Shown here: one piece after another, positions 34,118 to 46,583 of the stretch
Layout of the letters: every line of letters starts with the position of its first letter
Numbering within the stretch: the first letter of the stretch is position 1
Assembly: GCF_023973825.1 (NCBI RefSeq)
Contig: NC_090125.1
Coordinates: forward strand, 690,501-754,500
DNA length: 64,000 nt
Reading direction: 5' to 3'
Source of the DNA: Plasmodium brasilianum
Taxonomy: Eukaryota > Apicomplexa > Aconoidasida > Haemosporida > Plasmodiidae
The notes under the pieces: generated by a model
What the model was told of the DNA's origin: nothing
The model's database searches: none
The model's input: the letters and a program-made list of their open reading frames with translations, nothing else
Made by a program: the position numbers and the translations under genes

Positions 34118-35980
34118 TCATTTAGCACCTTGCAATTTCAAAGTGTTACTCTCTAAATTGTTCTTACTTTGCTCAACGAGATTTTTCATGAAATACTCGC
34201 CTGCTTTGTAGGAAGACCTGACTAGCGGTCCGCTAGCAATATATTTGAAGCCCATTTTTAGCCCCTCTTCTTTGTAATAATCAAATGATTGAGGAGAAAT
34301 ATATTCTACAACATTTAAATGATTTTTGGTTGGTCTTAAGTATTGACCGAATGTTATAACATCAATGTCGTTATCTCTTACATGATGCATAGCTTCGAGT
34401 ACTTCTTCTTTTGTTTCTCCTAAGCCTAACATTATGCTTGTTTTTGTATACAATTTAGGGTTTATTTCTTTAGCTTTTTTCAAAACGAATAAGGATTGTT
34501 CATAATTTGCTCTCCTGTCTCGCACATATTTCTGCAATCGCTTAACCGTTTCAATGTTATGTGCATATACATCCATTCCACTTAAAGCTAGTCTCTTAAC
34601 TGAATCAATGTTTCCTTGAAAGTCAGATACTAAGCATTCAATCAAAATATCTGGTCTTGAAAATTTAATTAATTCAACAGTTTTTGCAAAATGGTTTGCC
34701 CCTCCATCTGCTAAATCATCTCTGTCAACTGAGGTTAAAACAATATAGTTCATATTCCATTCGCATACAGCCTTAGCTGTGTTAAAAGGTTCATTAACAT
34801 CTGGGGGTAAAGGTTTTGATGATGTCTTCACTGAACAAAATTTACATCCTCTTGTACATGTATCACCTAACAGCATAATGGTAGCTGTTCCTATATTCCA
34901 ACATTCACCTATGTTGGGACATTGAGCTTCTTCACAAACCGTATGCAATTTTAATTTCTTTAAATCATTTTTTAATTTGTTATATTTTGTACCTGTTGGT
35001 GCAGGAACGTGAAACCAGTCGGGTTTTTTTTCTGGCATCTTGTTTCCCACCTTAGGTCTTTGTAATTCCATAGCTGGCCTTCTGCCATCGCTGCGGCTAC
35101 TGTTATCACTACTGCTATTGTTACTGCCACTGCTATCACTACTGCTATTGTTACTGCTACTGTTATCACTACTGCTATTGTTACTGCCACTGCTATCACT
35201 ACTGCTATTGTTACTGCTACTGTTATCACTACTGCTATTGTTACTGCCACTGCTATCACTACTGCTATTGTTACTGCTACTGTTATCACTACTGCTATTG
35301 TTACTGCCACTGCTATCACTACTGCTATTGTTACTGCTACTGTTATCACTACCGCTATTGCTACCGCTAGCAGTGCTATAGTCTTTATTACAAAATTTGA
35401 TGCTCTCTGGATTGTCTTCCCAACTCCTGTTATCGTTTACACCATCTCTATTATCGACCACATTATCTTCCCCATTATCACTATCTCCTGACCACTCGTC
35501 CTCGGGGATTCCAGATGCTACATAACATTTACTAACAGTATTCCTCCGCATGTACTTCTTATCATTATCCATTCGTTTACTTAGATCTAAATTTCGACCC
35601 AATTTCAACCTCCACACGTGACATTTTTTACATTCTATCTTGTTATTTTTATATTTAAGATATTTTTTTTTTTTTAAAAAGTCCTTTATATATAGTATTT
35701 TATATCTAGTGTAATAAGAACGACGTTCAGATTTTGCATAAACTATTATGTTACCACTTTTTAATATTGCAGAAATGGAAAAAAGTACATGTGTGAAAAA
35801 TAATAAAACGCAAAAATACATACTTATGAAATATAACGGGATATATATTTTACCAAAAGAACATATACTGGAGGGATGAAAAACATACAAAGCGGGACAG
35901 ATATTGTAATTAACCTTAACAACTATTTTAAAAAGAAACAATATATTTTGGAACATTAAATTTTTTACCGATCTACTCAT
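34118..35980 (-). CDS. LipA: Lipoate synthase (apicoplast), with Ser/Asn-rich insert
   Basis: Radical-SAM enzyme that inserts two sulfurs into octanoyl-protein to make lipoyl groups, in Plasmodium on the apicoplast pyruvate dehydrogenase. In the 620-codon frame the auxiliary cluster is C349-x4-C354-x5-C360 ([13 protein letters not shown]) and the SAM cluster is C375-x3-C379-x2-C382 (CTRGCKFC). The core ends with the conserved [16 protein letters not shown], whose RSSY motif Ser supplies a cluster ligand in this family. The start is uncertain. Met54 (ATG at 35821) begins a good ER signal ([20 protein letters not shown]) followed by a basic, Lys/Tyr/Asn-rich transit region, and is my preferred start. 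Between the transit region and core lie about 100 Ser/Asn/Asp/Gly residues from a perfect minisatellite, which makes the protein much longer than the usual ~400 residues. Confidence 0.93.
   Translation of the reverse strand: MSRSVKNLMFQNILFLFKIVVKVNYNICPALYVFHPSSICSFGKIYIPLYFISMYFCVLLFFTHVLFSISAILKSGNIIVYAKSERRSYYTRYKILYIKDFLKKKKYLKYKNNKIECKKCHVWRLKLGRNLDLSKRMDNDKKYMRRNTVSKCYVASGIPEDEWSGDSDNGEDNVVDNRDGVNDNRSWEDNPESIKFCNKDYSTASGSNSGSDNSSSNNSSSDSSGSNNSSSDNSSSNNSSSDSSGSNNSSSDNSSSNNSSSDSSGSNNSSSDNSSSNNSSSDSSGSNNSSSDNSSRSDGRRPAMELQRPKVGNKMPEKKPDWFHVPAPTGTKYNKLKNDLKKLKLHTVCEEAQCPNIGECWNIGTATIMLLGDTCTRGCKFCSVKTSSKPLPPDVNEPFNTAKAVCEWNMNYIVLTSVDRDDLADGGANHFAKTVELIKFSRPDILIECLVSDFQGNIDSVKRLALSGMDVYAHNIETVKRLQKYVRDRRANYEQSLFVLKKAKEINPKLYTKTSIMLGLGETKEEVLEAMHHVRDNDIDVITFGQYLRPTKNHLNVVEYISPQSFDYYKEEGLKMGFKYIASGPLVRSSYKAGEYFMKNLVEQSKNNLESNTLKLQGAK
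35095..35365 (-). repeat. Perfect 60-bp minisatellite inside LipA
   Basis: Four consecutive 60-bp units (35101-35160, 35161-35220, 35221-35280, 35281-35340) are identical base for base, with degenerate copies at each edge. Each encodes 20 residues of Ser, Asn, Asp and Gly on the minus strand. Confidence 0.97.
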
Positions 35981-36517
35981 CGGTTAAGCGTTCATATTTG
36001 CACTTTTTAGGCAGTTCTCCAGGATACGTATTTTAATTTTTGAATATCTGAATATTTGTACATTGTCACATCTAAATATCTGCTTATTTGCTTATTTGCA
36101 TATTTGTATATTTGCATATTTGCATATTTGCATACATGTATAAGTGTATGTATTCACTTAAGTATGTATGCTGTACGTGTGTATGCATGAATACAAGCAC
36201 ATATACATGCATATAGGCATGGGTACATTGGCAAAAACAAAGGAATACATGTATTATACCCCAGTGAAACTCACATATATATATATAATACATACATGCT
36301 GATACATGCAGAACAAATATTTGTGGAGAGGTCACCATATTTATTTTTTTGCCATTTTTTTCTAATTGGCTTTTTATATTTCGTGCATTTTTTCTTAACT
36401 TTCCCACAGTTTTTCTTATCATTTACGAGGCCTTGCTTTTTTCTGGTAAACATAAAGGAGTACAAAATTTATGCGTGACTTAAAACATATGTTAGGCCAA
36501 AAAAAAAGAAAAAAAAA
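35981..36517. other. Divergent promoter, LipA / USB1
   Basis: About 540 bp between divergent starts. It contains a run of about eight short ttgcatat/ttgcttat units (36080-36130) and mixed sequence. It is the shared 5' flank of both genes; no gene seen. Confidence 0.55.
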
Positions 36518-36628
36518 ATGCTGAATAAGGGCAACTTCAGTTCTTATATATACATCCCAGGTAGGTTAAATGAAATTAGGGAAATGAGTTTGTAAGAACT
36601 GGTTTTTACGCGGGCTTATATATACATG

Positions 36629-36684
<56 letters not shown>

Positions 36685-37800
36685 TATACACGCTTCTCCC
36701 ACCTGCAGTGAAATGTAACAAAAGTGTCAAAAAAAAATGCGAGCTCTGTTATGAGGTTTTGTGCAAACTAGTAGAAAAGCAATTTAGCTTATGTAATGAT
36801 AAGAGGAAGAATGCAAATTTTTATAACGGTAAAAATAATAGCTTAAATAAAGAAGAAATATCAAAGCATGTTTTTTACCAGCTAGATAATTTAAATCTAG
36901 GAAAAAACAAACAGAATGGACTGGAGGAAACAGATTTTAACGAACCTTTACATATAACTATAGCAGGTTCTGTGCATATAAAAAAACATATGATTGTGCC
37001 GTTTATAGAGAAAATAAAGGAAGAGTTGCAAAATCAGAGCTGGTAATAATTGGAATATAAGCAATCGAACAAGCGTCAATTTAATATTTCTGTTATTGTA
37101 TTATTGTGTGAGTGTATGGGTGTATGCCTGTGTACATATATGTGCAATTGTGCACGACTGTGCTTTTTTTTTCCCCATTTGTCAGCACCGTTATTGGGAA
37201 CGTTTGAATGATTATTCATGTGTATGCATTACATATATACATGTATTTACATGCTTATGTTTGTATACCCACATCTATGCATTAATATGCCCTCTACATT
37301 TTACCTAAAGTTTTCACCTATTTTTTAAGGATAGCGTTGACTTATATAAAAGCCAAAAACACACGAAATATTTTTGCTGCTATTCTGTGAAGTGGGATCA
37401 ACAAGAACTGCACTTAAACTCTTTAATAAATAAAATAAATGGAGTATTAGAGAAATTCGGATTATCTAACAATTATGCAAAAAGGATGTGTCATATATCA
37501 TTAGCATATACTGATGTTAACTTGGAATTTATCTTAGAAAAAAACAAATTAAATACAAAAGGAAGCTTCTGGCCAGATATAAGCGAAATAATAGAAGAAT
37601 ATAACTCCGAGAAGCATACCAAGTCTGAGGTGCGTACCTCTACTGATGTGCATTCAGCAAGTAATAACGATGTTTTTTACATTTACGTTAGTCGTATTTG
37701 TGTTCGGGTTGGCAACAAATTATATGAAATTCCGTTTAAGAGTTTTCATGATGATTTAAACTTTCTCCCGTCTGACAGCTCCTACGCTAGTAGCACATAG
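36518..37800 (+). CDS. USB1: U6 snRNA phosphodiesterase USB1, four exons including a 16-nt micro-exon
   Basis: USB1 is a nuclear 2H-phosphoesterase that trims the U6 snRNA 3' oligo(U) tail. Proposed exons are 36518-36560, 36709-37042, 37186-37201 and 37330-37800; phases close to give 287 residues. The N-terminus GNFSSYIYIPV matches the family's GNW..(V/I)Y(V/I)P strand. The two catalytic HxT/S motifs are present: His96-Ile-Thr98 (LHITIAG) and His186-Ile-Ser188 (CHISLAYTD), about the expected 90 residues apart. The C-terminal strand pair ICVRVGNKLYEIPF also fits. The micro-exon is needed because exon 2 ends in phase 2 and exon 4 must start in phase 0. It adds the end of SCTVIGN, which lines up with the conserved FSLGN-like turn. 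Its donor, gttgag-like (gtttga), is weak. The gene starts 0.5 kb from LipA, divergently. Confidence 0.87.
36628..36681. repeat. (AT)n microsatellite in USB1 intron 1
   Basis: About 54 bp of uninterrupted TA dinucleotides in the first intron. Such tracts are common in Plasmodium introns and are length-polymorphic. Confidence 0.95.
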
Positions 37801-39718
37801 GGGCAATGCATTAATATATATATATATATATATAATTAGAACAAGGGAATTTATAACCTTCCTATTACTATTCCATATTTAAATACAGCAAAAACTGTAA
37901 TGTTTTTTTTTTATATACTACGACCTGTATTATGGTTAAACTTTGTTATGTACAATCATACATATCGAAAATGTACGTCTTCCATTGAAGCAAAATAGAT
38001 AACCCATGTAAGGACTTTTTTTTTTTTTATCATAAATAACAAGAAATGTTATGAGTAAGTTTAAATGCCTAAATAAACATTTATATTCAGCCAAATATTT
38101 TTTTCTTAATCTTTTAGAAATAGAATGTACATTGTGTTGCGTACCTTAATATTTATTTTTTTTGTATTCATTACAGCAAAGTGCAGTTAAACTCTAATAT
38201 TTTGCTGTTATGAAAAAATAAAATATACTATATTGTAATACCCCGTACACAGATATATAAATATTTAGTAAACCCAAAGGACGGCCAGCCGATAATTTTT
38301 ACGTGTTCCCCTTCATAATGAGAATTATTATCATGCGATAGGGACAAAGTCAAGATACGCAAAAACTTTTTCGCAATCAACAGTTCCGTTCTTCCATAAT
38401 GAAGTTATTTCATATATTATTTACTCCTGATATATATATATATATATATATGCATGTTATGCTCCTTTTTCGTAAGTACGATTTTTATGAACAGTGAAAA
38501 ACAACGAAACCATAACGTCAATGACTATAATATCAGTGACCAGAATAAAGTGCATATAACCCAGAAAAATAAGGCCACTGTTTTGGCGTATTTTCTGATA
38601 AAAAAAAAAATATTATATATATATATATATGCTTTTGCGTTAAATCTCATGAAAATATTAACATGAAAAATTGGTTTTAAAATGCATAAATGTATATATT
38701 ATTATGTTTTTTAATTTTTTTTTTTGGTGTAAATTAATAGGTATTAAATAGATTTTACGTTAAAGTAAAAATTTTACTTTTATTTTACTTTATTTTTTCA
38801 TTTATTTTAGAATATTTTTACATTTATTTTACTTTAATTTTACATTTATTTTACTTTAATTTTACATTTATTTTACTTTAATTTTACATTTATTTTACTT
38901 TAATTTTACATTTATTTTACTTTAATTTTACATTTATTTTACTTTAATTTTACATTTATTTTACTTTAATTTTACATTTATTTTACTTTATTTTTACATT
39001 TATTTTACTTTATTTTTATAATTAATTTATTTTTACATTTATATTATTTATTTTTATTTGATTTTTATCTGTATATTTACTTTGTTTTATTTAATTTTTT
39101 CTTCGTCTGAGCTAAATGAAAACAAAACAAATTTTCAACAATGCATGCATTGCAGATATTGTTGCTAAGGAAAAAAGCGTCCATATTTAATGATATGCAC
39201 ATGTATATATAGTTATATGTATACATTTAAATATATACATACAAAAAAATTAATATGAATATATAAATACTTATGTAGTATATATGCAAATATATGCATG
39301 CAAATTTTATACATACAAATATATACATACAAATATATGCATACAAATATATACATACAAATATATACATACAAATATATACAAACAAATATATACAAAC
39401 AAATATATACAAGCAAATATATACAAACAAATATACATTTCTATATATATAATATGTACATATATATATATATATATATATATTTGCATATAAATGCTTA
39501 ATGCGCATGCTATGCATTTATAATACCCATTCGTAATTGCATATAGAGTCAAAACTCTCTTGCAGAACTTTTTTAACATTAAAAAAACATAATGACGTAG
39601 AACATAGTCAAAAAATTGAAAATTTATGCTTTTAAATTTATACTTGTATATGGAACACATGATCGTATGTGGTATATATTCACGTTAAACCATATGCAAG
39701 TATTATATATGTACATGA
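37801..39718. other. Intergenic spacer with two minisatellites
   Basis: The left part is plain AT-rich sequence with (TA)n near 37818 and 38432. About 38815-39010 is roughly nine copies of a 22-bp unit (ttttacatttattttacttt-aa). About 39290-39440 is a 14-bp acatacaaatatat array, followed by (TA)n. Open frames over these arrays on both strands are low-complexity Tyr/Ile strings and not genes. Confidence 0.75.
38815..39010. repeat. 22-bp intergenic minisatellite
   Basis: Tandem 22-bp units made of ttttacattta plus ttttactttaa, about nine copies, the central ones identical. Confidence 0.9.
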
Positions 39719-41242
39719 ATGGGCATATGTATGTGCATACATGTATATACATTCATGCTAATGCAAACTTTAACTGAAGAAAAAAAAAAAATTAGGAAAA
39801 TAATGAATATAAAAGATGACGAAAGTGAAAATGTAGTTAATAGCAAAAATTTGAAAAGAAATACAAAAAGAAATTTTGAAAATTTTAGAACATTCAATGA
39901 TGTTGAATCGTTAAGCAGTGTTTGTGGACTGTCTTCGAATAAGAGAAGCAACGTTACCACATCGAAAGATAAGAAGTTACCTATATATGATAACAAACAA
40001 TTTATAAATGACTTATGTCCGCAAAGAAACAAAAGAAAATTAGAAATAAATTTTGATGATATAACAAGAAAACAACAAAAAAAAAAATTAAGCGAAACTC
40101 CAAAAAATTATTCCTTGCCACATATTTTATTAAATAGTGGAAATGTCTTTGCCTCACATGAAATTAATGAACAAATCGTGAACAATTCCATCAATACGAA
40201 TGGGGAAAGTCTGAATAACAATGCATTCACATCAGAAGAATTATTGTTAAAAAATGAATCAGAAGTAGGTAAAAATTATTCCAATGAGTTGTCAATTATT
40301 CCTTTTGAAGGAAATAATAATAATTATTATTATTACACTGCTAATAGTTTTCCCTATTATAAATGTGAAAATAATTCAGTTCTTAGCAGTAATATTAATA
40401 ATAATAATACTGTGAAAAATATTTTAAGTATATTATCAAAAAAAGATATTTTTTATAAAAATGTGTTGAAGAATCAATTAAAAAACAATAAACCGTTAAT
40501 GATAAAATGTGACCAATTAAATTTGTTACTAGGAAAATATAAGTGTGAAAATGAAAATTCAAACAATAACTTTTTTATGAATAAAAAAAATTCTGTAAGT
40601 GTTCAGGATGATAGTTACGAATTATGGAATGATATCTTAAATAATTCTGATGTGACATTTGCTGATAATAGTACATTAAATTTAAACCCCACAAATAATA
40701 AACAGAATATTCCCTTTTTCCTAAACAACAATGATAAATTGGGTAACAGCATTAATGATTCATATTTATATAGTATATCAAATGAAAGTTTAGCTAAAGA
40801 TATGTTAGGTAGCACTATTACTAACCTGAACAGTAGTAGCACAAATGCAGAAAATAACTCCAGTTTGTATTTTGGAAAAATGAATAATTGCCACATTTCC
40901 TTCAACCAAGATATGAAAGAAATGAAAACATGTGAAATGTTGAACTTTTGTCCAGGTGAAAGTAGTAATGTAAACGATCCAAACACTGGTGTATACTATC
41001 CTAACACTATTTCTAGTTTTAATATAAGTGATCATGATAACACATTTAATAATGTAAGCAATGCTATTTTTGGTGTTTCAAATTTCGAGAATAATGGACA
41101 CAATTTTTGCAGTAGTAATGGCCTTAGTAATTTAAATAGTATTCACTATTTCGGAAACAGTAGCAATACAGACAATTTAAATAATTCTAGTAACATAAAT
41201 CGTCAAAAGGAAATAAACAACTGCAATAGCAAAAATAAATAA
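39719..41242 (+). CDS. Asn-rich conserved-type protein, function unknown
   Basis: Up to 507 residues. The first 14 codons read through AT-repeat sequence and are probably not translated; ATG 39761 (MQTLTEEKKKIRKIM) or 39803 (MNIKDDESENVV) is more likely the true start, unless an upstream exon exists. The protein opens with a basic, Lys/Arg/Asn-rich stretch including KRNKRKLEINFDD and RKQQKKKLSE, a possible nuclear-localisation region. It then becomes Asn/Ser/Phe-rich to the end, with no membrane segment and no domain I can name. A more ordered-looking central stretch reads KNILSILSKKDIFYKNVLKN. It lies between USB1 and a long gene-poor spacer. Confidence 0.7.
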   Translation: MGICMCIHVYTFMLMQTLTEEKKKIRKIMNIKDDESENVVNSKNLKRNTKRNFENFRTFNDVESLSSVCGLSSNKRSNVTTSKDKKLPIYDNKQFINDLCPQRNKRKLEINFDDITRKQQKKKLSETPKNYSLPHILLNSGNVFASHEINEQIVNNSINTNGESLNNNAFTSEELLLKNESEVGKNYSNELSIIPFEGNNNNYYYYTANSFPYYKCENNSVLSSNINNNNTVKNILSILSKKDIFYKNVLKNQLKNNKPLMIKCDQLNLLLGKYKCENENSNNNFFMNKKNSVSVQDDSYELWNDILNNSDVTFADNSTLNLNPTNNKQNIPFFLNNNDKLGNSINDSYLYSISNESLAKDMLGSTITNLNSSSTNAENNSSLYFGKMNNCHISFNQDMKEMKTCEMLNFCPGESSNVNDPNTGVYYPNTISSFNISDHDNTFNNVSNAIFGVSNFENNGHNFCSSNGLSNLNSIHYFGNSSNTDNLNNSSNINRQKEINNCNSKNK

Positions 41243-41404
41243 AACATTGATAAAAAATTATATATGACCCCAAAAAAAAAAAAAAAAAAAATGAGGTTCA
41301 GATTAAAAGGTAAATTAAGTATTAGAAGACATATCCTTGATAATGCTCTAAAGGGTTAGTGCTTCATTTTCTTTTAATCTACAGAAACGTAATTAATACC
41401 TCTC

Positions 41405-41610
41405 CCTGCGCACATATCTGATTAGCATTTGGTACACATCTGATAGTTATTTGATACATATCTGATATCATTTGGTACACATCTGATAGTTATTTGATAC
41501 ATATCTGATATCATTTGGTACACATCTGATAGTTATTTGATACATATCTGATATCGTTTGATACATATCTGATATCGTTTGATACATATCTAATACTTAT
41601 TTGTTACACA
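41405..41610. repeat. 43-bp / 21-bp intergenic minisatellite
   Basis: Alternating gatacatatctgatatc and ggtacacatctgatag half-units make a 43-bp higher-order repeat, about three copies, followed by two or three shorter half-unit copies. Confidence 0.9.
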
Positions 41611-43299
41611 TTCGAAACTATTTACACGATTGGTGAGATTAATTTTATTACATGTGTAAGCTCATGAATTGCAAGTGCTAGTTGCTCCAACTAATTAAAA
41701 ATAATTATAATACAAATTCAGTTACACCCGAAAGTTCGGAATTCATTATTTCAAACAAATAAAATGTATTTGAAGGGATGTAATGCGAAAATTATTTTTG
41801 TGTAAGTTGTTTTGAGCTGCTTTTAGCTGTTTTCCAATTTTTTAGTTATCATGTGGTTATGATGCAAATATTTAAAAATTTGTTAATTCGAAATTTTGAA
41901 AATATGAAAATTTGCAAATTTGTAAATTAGAAAATATGAAAATTTGCAAATTAAGTTACTAATGTCTTGGGAACATGTTTAACCTGCTCCAGTTTAATAT
42001 AAAACAAATTTCATAACATCAGCGGAAACACAAATATTACCATGTCAAAGAGTAATATTTTTAATTAGCTGAAAATTTATAAGATGAAAAAAAATATAAA
42101 TTATTATTATTTTTTTTTTTTTTTTATAAATGTAAAATATGTACGTGTTTATGTATGTATGTGTACATGAACCCATTCTGTGAATGGCTACTGTGTGAAA
42201 AACACGATTTGATTCTTTTTACAGGAATCCATGTATGAATAAGATTAATGCATTTGTGCCTTAAACAGTTAATGGTGAATTAAATTCACACCATATATCG
42301 TTATCAATTTTTTTTTTTTTTAAATAAAGTTGAAGTTACATTTAAATGATGAGCATTGATCATGCTGATTAATTAGAGAAAAAGTATTAAAAAATTTGCA
42401 CCATCTTTAATTTTTTTGATTTGTTTTTTTAATTATTTAATTGTATATGTAAAAATATGTGTACTTCTATATATATTCGGACACTTGTGCATGTATTGCT
42501 ATTTACTCATCCTTATTTTAATAAATTGATTCATTGTTGCGCATTCATTGTTAAGTTCATATATAATTCGTAGCAAGCTTTTTATATATTTATCTACGTT
42601 TTTGTCTTTTAATTTATTCTAAGCGCATTTTCTGATTCTCAATGTAAAAGACTTTCTTCTATTTATAATTAAAAGCTTTAATAAAATAAAAATCTTATAT
42701 AAATCAGTTAATTCAAAAGAAAAAAAAAAAAAAAGAGATTGCTGCTTGTGTATATATTTTTAAACAAAAGAATTATTACAATTTTTTATTAAAAAAATCT
42801 TTTTTACGACATGTCTTCAATAATAAATTGTAAAAACATATCAATTTCGTTTATATTAATAAAACGATTAACTTTTTGTCTCCTTTTAAGTATACATAAA
42901 AAAAAAAAAAATTAAAAATTAAAACAAGGAACGTTATTGAACAAAAATAGAAAACGGTGTTTCACTTACTAGAAATAGCATATATGCATAATTATTCATA
43001 TGAAGAGTAATTTTAAAAAAAGAAAAGCAGTTTTTTTATTTTTGGAAACTTATGCATATAGACGAATTTGGGAAAATGTAAAAATACGTGCACAATATAT
43101 ATATGTACACTATATGATATATATTATTGTAACGAATTAGCCCGTTTTCCATTATTGTGCTACCACATTTTTAGAAATTATTGTAGTGCAAATTAATAAG
43201 AATTTTCAAATATGAGACATATTTATTCTTATTTTTGTAATATTATAGCTACTTTTTCAATCTATTGTATACAATTTAAATTCACATGAAATCATTTTT

Positions 43300-43445
43300 T
43301 GAGGATTGAAGCTGACAAACGGTGCGAGCAATACAAATAGCCGTAAACATAGTTGTAGATGATCTTGGATATAATAGGGCATATAAAGCAAGCCACTATC
43401 TACATAAACGTATTAATACCTGGGAACAATCTTTACACTCTTTTC
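43300..43445. ncRNA. Candidate non-coding RNA: GC-richer island in the gene-poor spacer
   Basis: About 140 bp with roughly 40% G+C stands out from flanks near 15%. No long frame covers it on either strand. It has a perfect 7-bp inverted repeat (tgtagat 43354-43360; atctaca 43398-43404) and scattered agctgacaaacgg and gatgatctt, which only loosely resemble snoRNA D and C boxes. I could not match it to U1, U2, U4, U5, U6, SRP or a tRNA. Strand and class are unknown. Confidence 0.25.
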
Positions 43446-45422
43446 TATTTCTTTTTACCCTTTAGTAGTAAGCTCAATAAATATAAAATGTCACCAGTAT
43501 AATTTCTTTGTCACACATACTTACATATTTACAATACAGAGCAGAAAAGCATATCATTTATTTTTAGCTGCTAGTTATATGGTAATTTATTATTTTTTTT
43601 TTTTTCCATCCTTTTTAATTTTTATATGAAAACATAATTCTGTAAAAGAGAAAGTGGATTTACTTTATAATAACGAAAGCTAAAAAATTGGTGTGTTAAA
43701 CTTACTATATTTTACAGCTTCTAATTATATAAATTACAAAAAATATAAAAATTTACTTTTTCTGTGAAACTTATATTTTTATGGAATTTTTCGTAACTTT
43801 TTTGTATAAAGTTAAATTTATGCAAAATTTTCACTTAAGGAAAAGTAGTAGTAAAAGGTGGTAATTAACATTTATACTTTATTAAAGTGTGTTATAAATA
43901 AATAAATAAATATATATATATATTATATATATATAATAAAACAAAAAAAAAAAGAAAAGAAAAAAGAAAAAAAAATCACAAAAAAACACAATGCAACAAT
44001 GAAAAAATTTCTTATAAGTGAAACTTTCTTCAAAATTCATTTAATAGAAGACGCTGAAAAATAGTTATAAAGCAAAAATAGAAAAAACATAAAGTACTAT
44101 GTACTAGGTTAATACTAGTGGAGAACTGTGTAGAAATATTTTAAAAATAGTTATTTTTGTATTAATTTTACAATTTTTTTTAACATTTTAACTTTGTAAA
44201 TAATTTGGACAATTTTTGCAATAATAAAAATTGACACAATTTTTACTTATAATGTGTATATATATGGTACATGTATATATTTACACAAATATATACACAT
44301 TTTCCTTTTAACATACCTTTTCCCATATTTCTATAACAAAAAACGAGGGAAAAAAACGATTTCGTAAATAATATTTTCTGTTTATAAATTGCTGCATTTG
44401 CTAAATGTATGCATCTTGGACGTCTAATAAAAATTATTAGAAGGCAATAAAGAAAATAAAAAAAATAAAAAAAACAAAATCTACAAGTGATTTCTACAAA
44501 AAATATGAAAAATTATTCTATTCCATTTTTTATTTTAAATTTTAAACATAAGACTTCTGCACCTTCATATTCTGTTTATTTATTTTTTTTTTTAAATTAT
44601 ATTTATGTTAATAAATAAAATGTGTTAAAAAAACACGCATTTGCCATTTGCAAATAAGCAATAACGTGTGTATTAATTTAATTCTTTTTTTTTTCTAAAA
44701 AAATATTACATATTTATTTTCTATATATTAAATTATTTACAAAAAAAAAAAAAAAAAATTACGAAAATTTTCACTTTTGCAATTTAATTACACACATATA
44801 TTTTTCTTTTTAACTATATAGAGAGTAATTGCAATAAACAAAATTTTTATGAAATTACACAAGTGCGTGCATAAAGATGGCGTAAAACAAAAGAAATAAT
44901 ATAATTAATTTAAAAAAAAAAACAAAAACTTTAATAATTAAAATAGTGGGGAAAAGAAAAACAAAAACTAAAATAAAAACAAAAACAATAAAAAAAATAA
45001 AATAATAAATAAAAATCTAAAGTGTTAGGTAGGCAAAAATATTAACATTTATATAGGAAAGAAAAAATATGAAGATGTCCTTTATGTATATATACATATA
45101 CTCCTATTTACATATAATTGATGGATTATATAAAATTGAAAATATTAATGCATATATACATTATAACATTTGCATACACCTTAATTTGTTATATGAAACG
45201 TAACTTTGAAAATTTATATTTTTTAGATATTAATAGTTATAAACACACTGAAAAAATTTATAACACTAGTACGTTAATTTAGAGTTGCATATTAGGTAAA
45301 TTAGCGAATCATTCATGTTGCGTTAAGAGCGTAAAATAATAAAATACTGTAAAGTTTTATACATAATTATATAAATACACATGTACGTATGTATTTACGT
45401 ACATATATGTTTTTAAACTGAG

Positions 45423-45455
<33 letters not shown>

Positions 45456-46550
45456 TTTTTTTTTTCTTTTAAAAATAGAAGTTAATTGCGTAAAAGGAAA
45501 AATATGTACCAAATTGTTAAATTACCTGTCTGTAATTATACAAAGATATACATTTTAACACTATGTAGAAAGTAAAAAGTTTATTTCGTACTGTTTAGTT
45601 CCACGTAGTAAAATGTAATTCAGAATAATTCAGTACATTTTTAATTGTTTATTTTAAATTTTGCATCGTACATTTATATATATATATATATATAATATAT
45701 ACATATATATGTATATGGATGTATATATTATTTTTTCTTTCTTTTTTTCTTTTATGCACTTTCATTTAAAACATCTATAATTACTATTAATTATAATTAG
45801 AAACTAGTGTGAAGGCACATTTAATAGGGTGTACCCGTAAATAAGTACTTAAATATTTATATATATATATAATATTACTATTATTCTGTTCGCCTTTTTT
45901 TTTTTTATCTTTGTTTTCCACAATTTAGAGGGGTGCGTCTTATTTATATATATTATTTTTGTTAATTTTGGTACGTTTACATATTATGCAAAACTTCTAT
46001 TATTTTTTCATATTTTTTTATTTTATTTATATATAGTTAAGTAATTTACATACATTTTTGTATTATTTGTATGCTATTTTTAGTAACATGATATATATAT
46101 ATATAAGAATACATACATACATATACATATAAGTATGTACATTTTATTTCAATCATAATTGCATGTTTAAGTAGAGAAAATAAGAAGCATATTTGTAAAA
46201 ACGTGAAAAGTTATTATAGTGACAATCGTAATACTTTAAGTTGAAGTAACAAATACTTTTTATGTAAATTTAAAAATAGTATATTCTTTTTTTTAACATG
46301 ACATATGCAATAAGATAAATGCAATATTTTCACAGAATTATTATAAGAATTATTTATTTATTTTATTTTTTATTTTTATGCTTTCTGTTTTTTCGTATTT
46401 CGTTCTTGATTATGTGTTTATGCATTTATTTTTTTTTTCAATTTTTTTTCTTTTCTTAAGATTTTTTCCTTTATTCACATAACACGTGATGCATAATATG
46501 TATATTCCATTTGCATAATGCTTTGTGTTCACAGAATATAATACAAATTT

Positions 46551-46583
<33 letters not shown>

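Noticed and set aside
35040..35381. Plus-strand Leu/Ser frame and reverse Val/Ile/Ala frame over the LipA insert
   Set aside because: Off-frame readings of the 60-bp minisatellite.
39213..39517. Several Tyr/Ile/Val frames on both strands
   Set aside because: Translations of the 14-bp acatacaaatatat array.
41405..41610. CRISPR-like array
   Set aside because: Repeat units are contiguous with no unique spacers, and the organism is eukaryotic; it is a minisatellite.
43530..43580. acaatacagagcagaaaagcat resembling the U6 snRNA ACAGAGA region
   Set aside because: Flanks do not match U6 (no 5' hairpin, no AGC triad with ISL); coincidental similarity.
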